DNA of 5,611 bases from Lachnospiraceae bacterium. Lineage in GTDB: Bacteria > Bacillota > Clostridia > Lachnospirales > Lachnospiraceae. The stretch's first letter is position 1, and every line of letters begins with the position of its first letter. The stretch is from assembly GCA_003489085.1 (NCBI GenBank), contig DNJM01000028.1, positions 1 to 5,611 of the forward strand. The letters are read 5' to 3'. Shown here one piece after another: positions 1-5,611 of this stretch. A program made the position numbers and the translations under genes. The notes under the pieces were generated by a model. It ran no database searches. It worked only from the letters and a program-made list of their open reading frames with translations, and was not told the DNA's origin.

Positions 1-3000
1 CGAGGACGCCAAGATCATCTATTTCGAGGGCGGCAACGTCGAACAGCGCATGAACGGCATCTGTGCAGGCGGCACGGGCTCGTTCATCGACCAGATGGCG
101 TCCCTGCTGCAGACAGACGCGGCCGGGCTCAATGAGTATGCGAAGAACTATTCCTCGCTCTACTCGATCGCGGCGCGCTGCGGCGTGTTCGCCAAGTCCG
201 ACATCCAGCCGCTCATCAATGAGGGCGCAACGAAGGAGGATCTGTCGGCCTCGATTTTCCAGGCTGTCGTGAACCAGACGATCAGCGGCCTTGCCTGCGG
301 CAAGCCGATCCGCGGACACGTCGCATTTCTCGGCGGCCCGCTGCACTTCCTCTCGGAGCTTCGCGAAGCGTTTATCCGCACGCTGAAGCTTGACGGGGAG
401 CATGCGCTCGTCCCGCAGAACTCGCACCTGTTCGCAGCCATCGGCTCCGCGCTCAACGCAAAGCCCGCTGCGCAGACGACGCTCGGCGCCCTGTGTGAGA
501 AGCTTTCCAGCCCGATCCACCTCGAATTTGAGGTAGCCAGGATGGAGCCGCTGTTCGCCTCGCAGGAGGATTACGACCTGTTCGTCAGACGTCAGAGCGG
601 CAACCGCGTACGGACCGCCGCGCTCGGCAGCTACAGCGGTAACTGCTTTCTCGGCATCGACGCCGGCTCCACGACGACCAAGGCTGCGCTCGTCGCGGAG
701 GACGGCTCGCTGCTCTACTCCTTTTACAGCAATAACAACGGTAGCCCGCTGCGCACCGCGATCGGGGCAGTTCAGGATCTCTACAGCAAGCTCCCTGACA
801 CCGCGCGGATCGCTTACTCCTGCTCGACCGGCTACGGCGAAGCGCTGATCAAGTCGGCGCTGATGCTCGACGAGGGCGAGGTGGAGACGGTATCGCACTA
901 CTATGCAGCCTCATTCTTCGATCCGGACGTCGACTGCATTCTCGATATCGGCGGTCAGGACATGAAATGCATCAAGATCAAGAACGGCACGGTCGACAGC
1001 GTCCAGCTCAACGAGGCGTGCTCCTCAGGCTGCGGCTCGTTCATCGAGACGTTCGCGAACTCCCTGAACTATTCGGTGCAGGATTTCGCGAAGGCGGCGC
1101 TCTTTGCGAAGCATCCGATCGATCTCGGCACGCGCTGTACCGTATTCATGAATTCCAAGGTCAAGCAGGCCCAGAAGGAAGGCGCGCAGGTGTCTGATAT
1201 CTCCGCCGGACTTGCCTACTCCGTGATCAAGAACGCTCTTTATAAAGTAATCAAGGTCAGCGACGCGACGCAGCTTGGCCGCCACATCGTCGTGCAGGGC
1301 GGCACGTTCTACAACGACGCCGTGCTGTGCAGCTTCGAGCGTATCGCCTCGTGCGAAGCCATCCGGCCCGACATCGCAGGGATCATGGGTGCGTTCGGCG
1401 CCGCCCTCGTCGCGAGGGAGCGTTTCAAAGAGGGTATGCAGACTACGATGCTCTCGATCGACCGCATCAATTCGCTCGAGTTCACAACCTCGATGGCCAA
1501 ATGCAAGGGCTGCACGAACCAGTGCCGCCTGACGATCAACCGCTTCTCCGGCGGCCGCCAGTTCATCAGCGGCAACCGCTGCGAGCGGGGCATCGGCAAG
1601 GAGCGCAACAAGGATCACGTTCCGAACCTTTTTGACTATAAGAACAAGCTGCTCTTCTCCTATGAGCCGCTCCCGGAGGACGAGGCGGAGCGCGGCATCG
1701 TCGGTATTCCGCGCGTGCTGAACATGTACGAGAACTATCCGTTCTGGTTTACCTTCTTTACGAAGCTGGGATACCAGGTGGTGCTCTCTCCTTTGTCCAA
1801 CCATAACATTTATTCGCTGGGCATTGAATCCATTCCCAGCGAGTCGGAATGCTACCCCGCCAAGCTGGCCCACGGCCATGTGAGCTGGCTGATTCACCAG
1901 AAGGTTGACTTTATTTTTTATCCCGCCCTCTTTTATGAGCGGAATGAATTTGACAAGGCAAACAACCATTACAACTGCCCGATTGTCACCTCCTATGCAG
2001 AAAATATCAAGAATAACATTGACGCCATCGTAAAGGGTGAAGTGAACTTTAAAAACCCATTTCTTTCTTTTAGAGATGAAGAAACCTTAAGCAGCCGTCT
2101 GACAGAGGAGCTGTCTGAAGAATTCCGGATACCGGAAAGTGAGATCAGGGCTGCCGTACACGCTGCCTGGGAAGAGCTGGCTGCTGCCAGACATGATATG
2201 CAGAAAAAGGGAGAAGAAACGATTGCTTATCTGGATGCAAACGGCAAACGGGGAATTGTTCTGGCAGGACGTCCTTATCATATTGATCCGGAAGTACATC
2301 ACGGTATTCCGGAGCTGATCAATTCATATGACATCGCCGTGCTGACAGAGGACTCGGTTTCCCATCTGCATCCGGTGGAACGGCCGCTGACCGTTATGGA
2401 TCAGTGGATGTATCATTCCCGTCTGTATGCAGCTGCCAACTATGTCAAAACCAAAGAGAATCTGGATCTGATTCAGCTGAATTCCTTTGGCTGTGGTCTG
2501 GATGCCGTTACAACCGATCAGGTCAGCGATATTCTGACGCACTCCGGAAAAATCTATACCTCACTGAAAATCGATGAGGTCAATAACCTGGGAGCAGCCA
2601 GAATCCGTGTTCGCTCTCTCCTTGCCGCGATTCGGGTACGTGAGCAGAAAAAGATGCACCGCGAGATTCATTCCGCTGCCATCCATAAAGTACCGTTTAC
2701 CAAAGAGATGCGTAAGAATTATACGATCCTCTGCCCGCAGATGTCCCCGATCCACTTTGATCTGCTGGAACCTGCCATGCGCAAATGCGGCTACAACATC
2801 AAGGTTCTGCCGAACAGCAATAAGGCTGCCATCGATATGGGGCTGAAATATGTCAACAACGACGCCTGCTATCCATCCCTGATCGTTGTCGGACAGATCA
2901 TGGACGCGATTCTGTCCGGAGAATACGACACGGATAAGATTGCTGTCATCATTACCCAGACCGGCGGCGGCTGCCGTGCTTCCAACTATATCGGCTTTAT

Positions 3001-3925
3001 CCGCCGTGCACTGGAAAAAGCCGGTTATCCTCATATTCCGGTCATTTCACTCAACCTGAACGGGCTGGAAAAGAATCCGGGCTTTAAGATTACCCCGCAG
3101 CTGGCCCTGCGCGGTGTCTATGCCGTTGTATTCGGAGATATTTTCATGCGGGTCGTATACCGTACCAGACCATATGAGCTAAAGCCTGGTTCTGTCAATG
3201 CCCTGCATAAGAAGTGGGCAAATCGGTGTATTCAGTTTCTGACCAAGGATCATATTACCAAGCGGGAATTCGATCGGATCTGCCGGACCATTATTCGTGA
3301 CTTCGACAGGATTCCGCTGCAGAATACTAAGAAACCACGTGTCGGCATTGTCGGAGAAATTCTGGTAAAATTCTCACCAGTAGCGAATAACTATCTGGTA
3401 GATCTGCTGGAACAGGAAGGTGCCGAGGCAGTCGTTCCGGACCTGCTGGACTTCTTCCTCTACAGCTTCTATAACCTGAACTTCAAGGTCTCCCATCTGG
3501 GATTCAAGAAGTCTTCCGCCAGAAACGCAAATCTGGGGATCAAGGCTATTGAATGGCTCCGCAAGGCAGCGCATGATGAATTCGTAAAGAGCAAGAGGTT
3601 CAATCCGCCTTCTTACATTGAAGATACGGCCGCCCTTGCCTCTGAAGTGGTATCCCTCGGAAACCAGACCGGAGAGGGCTGGTTCCTGACAGGTGAAATG
3701 CTGGAGCTGATTCACAGCGGTACCAAAAATATTATCTGTACACAGCCATTTGCCTGCCTGCCAAACCATATTGTAGGGAAGGGTGTCATCAAGGAGTTAC
3801 GCCGGATCCACCCAGAATCCAATATTGTTGCCATTGACTACGATCCAGGTGCCAGCGAGGTAAACCAGCTGAACCGGATCAAGCTGATGCTTTCCACAGC
3901 ATATAAAAACCTGGAAAAAGAATAA
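1..3925 (+). CDS. Acyl-CoA dehydratase activase-related fusion protein (tandem ASKHA ATPase + DUF2229-like + dehydratase-like), 5' partial
   Basis: Large cytoplasmic Fe-S protein of the 2-hydroxyglutaryl-CoA dehydratase activator (HgdC/BcrAD/BadFG) superfamily. The frame is open from base 2, so the true start lies upstream. Residues below count from Met at base 50; 16 more precede it, giving 1307 visible. ATPase domain 1 lacks its N-terminal nucleotide loop here but shows NGICAGGTGSF (C5) and ARCGVF (C44). ATPase domain 2 has DAGSTTTK (204-211), DIGGQD (299-304), NEACSSGCGSF (C324), TRCTVF (C363) and a GGTF phosphate-binding segment (417). A Cys cluster follows (C485, C488, C492, C511), then a DUF2229-like domain from about 547. 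From about 735 comes a HgdB-like half with GRPYH, FGCG (C815), C895, NNDACYPS (C940), GGGC (C975), late C1230 and C1236, and a terminal YDPGASEVNQ. Known activators use ATP to fire low-potential electrons into a partner dehydratase. Here both parts are in one chain, and the substrate is unknown. Composition changes sharply near 1740-1800. Family assignment is firm; function is inferred. Confidence 0.93.
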   Translation, partial: EDAKIIYFEGGNVEQRMNGICAGGTGSFIDQMASLLQTDAAGLNEYAKNYSSLYSIAARCGVFAKSDIQPLINEGATKEDLSASIFQAVVNQTISGLACGKPIRGHVAFLGGPLHFLSELREAFIRTLKLDGEHALVPQNSHLFAAIGSALNAKPAAQTTLGALCEKLSSPIHLEFEVARMEPLFASQEDYDLFVRRQSGNRVRTAALGSYSGNCFLGIDAGSTTTKAALVAEDGSLLYSFYSNNNGSPLRTAIGAVQDLYSKLPDTARIAYSCSTGYGEALIKSALMLDEGEVETVSHYYAASFFDPDVDCILDIGGQDMKCIKIKNGTVDSVQLNEACSSGCGSFIETFANSLNYSVQDFAKAALFAKHPIDLGTRCTVFMNSKVKQAQKEGAQVSDISAGLAYSVIKNALYKVIKVSDATQLGRHIVVQGGTFYNDAVLCSFERIASCEAIRPDIAGIMGAFGAALVARERFKEGMQTTMLSIDRINSLEFTTSMAKCKGCTNQCRLTINRFSGGRQFISGNRCERGIGKERNKDHVPNLFDYKNKLLFSYEPLPEDEAERGIVGIPRVLNMYENYPFWFTFFTKLGYQVVLSPLSNHNIYSLGIESIPSESECYPAKLAHGHVSWLIHQKVDFIFYPALFYERNEFDKANNHYNCPIVTSYAENIKNNIDAIVKGEVNFKNPFLSFRDEETLSSRLTEELSEEFRIPESEIRAAVHAAWEELAAARHDMQKKGEETIAYLDANGKRGIVLAGRPYHIDPEVHHGIPELINSYDIAVLTEDSVSHLHPVERPLTVMDQWMYHSRLYAAANYVKTKENLDLIQLNSFGCGLDAVTTDQVSDILTHSGKIYTSLKIDEVNNLGAARIRVRSLLAAIRVREQKKMHREIHSAAIHKVPFTKEMRKNYTILCPQMSPIHFDLLEPAMRKCGYNIKVLPNSNKAAIDMGLKYVNNDACYPSLIVVGQIMDAILSGEYDTDKIAVIITQTGGGCRASNYIGFIRRALEKAGYPHIPVISLNLNGLEKNPGFKITPQLALRGVYAVVFGDIFMRVVYRTRPYELKPGSVNALHKKWANRCIQFLTKDHITKREFDRICRTIIRDFDRIPLQNTKKPRVGIVGEILVKFSPVANNYLVDLLEQEGAEAVVPDLLDFFLYSFYNLNFKVSHLGFKKSSARNANLGIKAIEWLRKAAHDEFVKSKRFNPPSYIEDTAALASEVVSLGNQTGEGWFLTGEMLELIHSGTKNIICTQPFACLPNHIVGKGVIKELRRIHPESNIVAIDYDPGASEVNQLNRIKLMLSTAYKNLEKE

Positions 3926-4422
3926 TGGAATTTATCACACCTTGTACCAAAGAGGAGCTACTTCAGCTGACAGACGGATCGCTCTTCTTTCCAAAGAATA
4001 TCCGGGAGGCTTTTGCCTCCCATCCTTCTCTGGAGCTTCAACTGGCACGGACGGATGTCTTTTCCTTTTTACAAAATCTGATCCAAGGCAGCTGTCTCTG
4101 TTATGCAGATTTTTATTACGCCGCTTTGAACTCTTCACAGCAGAAAGCCTTTCGGGAAGCGCTGCTGCCGCAGGAGGCGGCCCTATTGGCGAAACTGGTT
4201 CTGGATCCGGGGCGTCTCTTCTATCCGCTGACAGAAGAAACGCTGAATTTCTTTTACGCCATTACCCGGCGGGAACTTCTTTTCTCAACATTTTATCTGA
4301 CCGGCATGCCGGCTGTTCTGTGGGGAAACTATCATGAACTGTGGCCGCTGTTCTGCAGAACGGAAGGGGAGAAAGAACAATATAAAAAGCTCCTGCTGCC
4401 ATATTGTATGACAGATCATTGA
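3925..4422 (+). CDS. Hypothetical protein, 165 aa, translationally coupled to the activase fusion
   Basis: I do not recognise a family for this protein. The start is chosen because its ATG shares one base with the upstream stop (TAATG at 3923-3927). A purine-rich stretch, GGAAAAAG, lies just before it inside the end of the upstream gene. This overlap implies co-transcription and coupled translation with the activase/dehydratase fusion, so a role connected to that enzyme is plausible but unproven. The product looks soluble: no signal peptide and no convincing membrane segment. It is leucine- and aromatic-rich and probably mainly helical. Five cysteines are visible (C7, C57, C59, C144, C161), including a CLC pair, but they do not form a classical Fe-S or zinc motif. 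Tryptophans 133 and 140 lie in an aromatic C-terminal stretch (LWGNYHELW). Codon use matches the downstream part of the fusion gene. It could be a small partner or maturation protein, or an unrelated passenger. Confidence 0.8.
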   Translation: MEFITPCTKEELLQLTDGSLFFPKNIREAFASHPSLELQLARTDVFSFLQNLIQGSCLCYADFYYAALNSSQQKAFREALLPQEAALLAKLVLDPGRLFYPLTEETLNFFYAITRRELLFSTFYLTGMPAVLWGNYHELWPLFCRTEGEKEQYKKLLLPYCMTDH

Positions 4423-4567
4423 GATACTCAGTAACAGCTTTCATCTTTCTGAACGTGATATAGACAAGGTTTGCCTTCTTTTCCTTGACATATGCTCTTT
4501 TCCATATTACACTTAACTTCACAGACGATGGCACTTCTATATCGGGAGACTATCACACTTTTCATTC

Positions 4568-4603
4568 TTTCAGATGTTCTCATTCTGAAATTCTTTTTTT
4601 CTT
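4568..4603 (+). terminator. Weak Rho-independent terminator-like hairpin
   Basis: TTTCAGA (4568-4574) and TCTGAAA (4584-4590) are perfect 7-bp inverted repeats separated by a 9-base loop, followed directly by a T-rich run (TTCTTTTTTTCTT). The shape and orientation fit termination of the transcript that carries the two upstream genes. The stem has only two G-C pairs and sits about 145 bases past the stop codon at 4422, so it would be an inefficient terminator. Confidence is modest. Confidence 0.35.
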
Positions 4604-4697
4604 AATAGCATCTTTCTCAGTTTCAGAGAATTTTCAAACAAGCTGTCAATACTAATTTCATACACGTAATTTTTTACAAATGATTTCGCAAATTCCA

Positions 4698-4726
4698 TTG
4701 TCTGTCTTATCTCTTTTTGGTATAGT
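4698..4726 (+). promoter_or_regulatory. Sigma-70/SigA-type promoter with extended -10 for the rpn-like gene
   Basis: A -35 box TTGTCT (4698-4703; 4 of 6 matches to TTGACA) is followed after exactly 17 bases by a -10 box TATAGT (4721-4726; 5 of 6 matches to TATAAT). The -10 is preceded by TGG, giving the extended -10 TGn motif common in Firmicutes. Transcription would start near 4733 and leave a leader of about 40 bases before the ATG at 4772. This suggests the rpn-like gene is its own transcription unit. The call is by consensus only. Confidence 0.6.
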
Positions 4727-4757
4727 AATTGTAGATAGTTTCTCTATATAGTTTTAC

Positions 4758-4765
4758 AGAAAGGA
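4758..4765 (+). promoter_or_regulatory. Ribosome binding site of the rpn-like gene
   Basis: AGAAAGGA ends six bases before the ATG at 4772. The spacing and purine content fit a clostridial Shine-Dalgarno site and support that ATG as the start of the full-length protein. Confidence 0.7.
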
Positions 4766-4771
4766 TACTAT

Positions 4772-5611
4772 ATGGACAAACTCAAAAACAGAAAAACTTT
4801 GGAAGAGCTTTTCCCTTCCGCAGTACAGCACGAAGACGCAGCCCTAAAGACCACCATGCATTTTTTCGCCGATGTCCTGCTTCCCTATTTCCACATCGAA
4901 GGGACTGTTGTCGGCTTCGCTCCTACCGAGCTGGTGCATCTGGACTTAAAAAAGCTGTTTCAGGACTTTAACCTGGTCATGGAAGACGGCTCCTGGAAAC
5001 ACTTTGAATTCCAGAGCACGAACGGCGGCGTGATTGATCTGAAACGCTTTCGGGTTTATGAAGCCACTGCCAGTTATCAGTACAACGTGGCTGTGGAAAC
5101 CTACGTTCTGTATTCCGGCAACATCAAACATCCGGTAACAGAATTCACGGAAGGCGGCAATACCTACCGGGTACATCCGATCATCATGCAAAATCACGAT
5201 GCCCACAAAGTCATCCAACGGCTTCAATATAGGTTAAAGCATCACGAACCAATCACCCGGCAGGATCTGGTACCGTTGGCACTGTGTCCGATCATGGGCG
5301 GATCCATGCCGCAGAAGGAACGGATTCAGGCTGCATTTACAATTACAAGGGAAATCACTTCCATAGATCCCAAAGAGGTAGAAAAAATAGAGGCGGTGAT
5401 TTACACAATGGCAGAGAAATTTTTAGATAAAATCAGTATAGAAGATGTTAGGGAGGAGATCAGTATGACCAGAATTGGAAGAATGTTGGTAAACGAAGGA
5501 ATTGAACGAGGGATTCAGCAAGGTGAAAAAATCGGTAAGGAGAAAACTAAACTGGAAAATGCCCGGAATCTCATTGGACTTTTAGATGAACATGTCATCG
5601 CAGAACGGATT
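4772..5611 (+). CDS. Rpn-family recombination-promoting nuclease / PD-(D/E)XK transposase-like protein (RpnL), 3' partial
   Basis: The frame is open from ATG 4772 to the window end: 280 codons with no stop, so the C-terminus is cut off. The start is supported by an AGAAAGGA ribosome binding site and an upstream promoter. The N-terminal half carries a PD-(D/E)XK nuclease signature, with D65 (QDFNLVMEDG) followed by HFEFQSTNGG, in which E79-x-Q81 replaces the usual E-x-K, as in Rpn/YhgA-like proteins. Downstream come a conserved-looking LKRFRVYEA helix (90-98), VETYVLYSG, TYRVHPIIM, and a PLALCPIMGG...MPQKERI segment that I associate with clostridial members of this family. From M232 the protein becomes a charged helical tail with glycine every four residues (G243, G247, G251, G255). 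Known Rpn proteins are Mg-dependent DNA endonucleases, raise RecA-independent recombination in E. coli, and act as toxins in anti-phage systems. They are often labelled transposases, but nothing here indicates a mobile element. Family call firm; biological role inferred. Confidence 0.88.
   Translation, partial: MDKLKNRKTLEELFPSAVQHEDAALKTTMHFFADVLLPYFHIEGTVVGFAPTELVHLDLKKLFQDFNLVMEDGSWKHFEFQSTNGGVIDLKRFRVYEATASYQYNVAVETYVLYSGNIKHPVTEFTEGGNTYRVHPIIMQNHDAHKVIQRLQYRLKHHEPITRQDLVPLALCPIMGGSMPQKERIQAAFTITREITSIDPKEVEKIEAVIYTMAEKFLDKISIEDVREEISMTRIGRMLVNEGIERGIQQGEKIGKEKTKLENARNLIGLLDEHVIAERI
5451..5458 (+). promoter_or_regulatory. Intragenic ribosome binding site for an RpnS-type internal start
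   Basis: GGGAGGAG inside the rpn-like gene contains a full AGGAG core at 5454-5458, six bases before an in-frame ATG at 5465. By eye it is a better Shine-Dalgarno match than the site of the full-length gene. It is encoded as Arg-Glu-Glu using an AGG arginine codon, whereas nearly all earlier arginines in this gene use CGN codons. The site decides the proposed short product. Confidence 0.6.
5465..5611 (+). CDS. Putative intragenic RpnS antitoxin (C-terminal product of the rpn-like gene), 3' partial
   Basis: The in-frame ATG at 5465 (Met232 of the full-length protein) follows GGGAGGAG at ideal spacing. Separate translation of the C-terminal domain is therefore likely. The visible part is 49 residues, starting MTRIGRMLVNEG and continuing through a four-residue repeat (GIER, GIQQ, GEKI, GKEK). 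It is still open at the window edge. In characterised Rpn systems, a short C-terminal product (RpnS) is translated from within the gene, dimerises through a helix that can contain four-residue repeats, and blocks the toxic full-length RpnL. Position, frame, ribosome binding site and repeat all match that layout. No expression evidence exists here, and the start could be unused. Confidence 0.55.
   Translation, partial: MTRIGRMLVNEGIERGIQQGEKIGKEKTKLENARNLIGLLDEHVIAERI
5498..5545 (+). repeat. Degenerate 12-base / 4-residue tandem repeat in the RpnS region
   Basis: Four successive 12-base units encode GIER, GIQQ, GEKI and GKEK, with glycine first in each (G243, G247, G251, G255 of the full-length protein). 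The DNA units share the GGN start but have diverged elsewhere, so this is an old or selected repeat rather than a recent slippage tract. Rpn C-terminal helices are known to vary in the number of such four-residue repeats between strains. Confidence 0.6.

Larger units (their letters stand above)
4423..4771. other. AT-rich intergenic region between the two transcription units
   Basis: About 350 bases with no convincing gene on either strand. It is visibly AT-rich compared with both flanking genes. Its contents, left to right, are: a 4-bp AAGG/CCTT hairpin at 4466-4477 too weak to call; a terminator-like hairpin with a T-rich tail at 4568-4603; a third copy of the same 7-mer (TTTCAGA) at 4621-4627 that could pair alternatively with TCTGAAA at 4584-4590; a promoter for the downstream rpn-like gene at 4698-4726; and a CTATATAG palindrome at 4744-4751 in the likely 5' leader. 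One 42-codon reading frame lies on the minus strand (4570-4698). It overlaps the promoter and looks like chance. Confidence 0.6.

Noticed and set aside
50..52. ATG at base 50 as the true start of the giant gene
   Set aside because: The frame is open upstream to base 2, and the 16 residues before it read like family sequence leading into the first ATPase cluster motif. The ATP-binding loop of domain 1 must lie further upstream, so the gene is cut by the window edge.
1025..1969. 314-codon open frame on the minus strand
   Set aside because: It lies wholly inside the activase gene. Its composition (Arg, Ala, Val, His, Asp) is what the GC-rich opposite strand of a real gene gives, and no domain is recognisable.
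2561..3034. 157-codon minus-strand frame, and a similar 131-codon one at 3374-3769
   Set aside because: Both are antisense to clearly conserved dehydratase-like motifs and show no motif of their own.
3942..4337. 131-codon + strand frame overlapping the 165-residue gene
   Set aside because: Out-of-frame shadow. The 3925 frame has the stop-start overlap with the upstream gene and runs longer with more natural composition.
4465..4487. Hairpin candidates CAAGG/CCTTG and AAGG/CCTT
   Set aside because: Stems of only 4-5 bp with no uninterrupted T tract; too weak to call a terminator.
4262..4534. Minus-strand 90-codon frame starting with GTG, running from the intergenic region into the 165-residue gene
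   Set aside because: Its first 40 or so residues look protein-like, but it has no clear ribosome binding site and overlaps a better-supported gene. A decayed gene remnant cannot be excluded.
4570..4698. 42-residue minus-strand frame in the intergenic region (MEFAKSFVKNYVYEI...)
   Set aside because: It has plausible amino-acid composition but only a weak RBS, overlaps the predicted rpn promoter, and is short enough to arise by chance in AT-rich DNA.
4946..5227. 93-codon minus-strand frame
   Set aside because: It is antisense to the nuclease catalytic region (D65, E79-x-Q81), which is the real coding frame.
4423..5611. Insertion sequence or transposon around the PD-(D/E)XK gene
   Set aside because: Rpn proteins are often labelled transposases, but I found no terminal inverted repeats or target-site duplication on the visible left side, and the right side is outside the window.
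1..5611. CRISPR arrays, tRNA, rRNA, riboswitches
   Set aside because: No spaced direct repeats, cloverleaf or recognisable aptamer pattern was seen. The only substantial non-coding stretch is the 350-base intergenic region.

Overview
This is a fragment of a bacterial chromosome or contig. It probably comes from an anaerobic Clostridia-type Firmicute, with a Lachnospiraceae-like gut organism as my best guess. The inference rests on a giant oxygen-sensitive-type activase/dehydratase fusion common in strict anaerobes, AGGAG-type ribosome binding sites, and an Rpn/PD-(D/E)XK protein of a form I associate with clostridia. No rRNA, tRNA or other taxonomic marker is present, so the assignment is soft. 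All real genes read on the + strand.

Region 1 (1-3925) is one very long gene, open at its 5' end. It encodes an acyl-CoA dehydratase activase-related protein: two tandem BcrAD/BadF/HgdC-type ATPase (ASKHA) domains, a four-cysteine linker, a DUF2229-like domain and a C-terminal half resembling the 2-hydroxyacyl-CoA dehydratase D-component. Each ATPase domain keeps its pair of [4Fe-4S]-ligand cysteines, so one chain could form the cluster that normally bridges a homodimer. Region 2 (3925-4422) is a 165-residue protein of unknown function whose ATG overlaps the preceding stop by one base, so the two genes are probably translationally coupled.

Region 3 (4423-4771) is about 350 bases of AT-rich intergenic DNA with a weak terminator-like hairpin and a well-formed extended -10 promoter facing right. 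Region 4 (4772 to the window end) is an Rpn-family PD-(D/E)XK nuclease gene, open at its 3' end. Inside it, in the same frame, lies a strong ribosome binding site six bases before ATG 5465, followed by four-residue repeats with glycine every fourth position. This is the layout of the Rpn gene-within-gene toxin-antitoxin systems, in which a short C-terminal product (RpnS) restrains the full-length nuclease (RpnL) and the system acts against phage.

Two points deserve most attention. One is the likely intragenic RpnS start. The other is an abrupt base- and codon-composition change inside the giant gene at about 1740-1800: about 60% GC upstream and roughly 35-50% downstream in the rows I counted. 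This means either a recombinant gene or a chimeric assembly junction. Everything after that point, including the two downstream genes, shares the lower-GC style.
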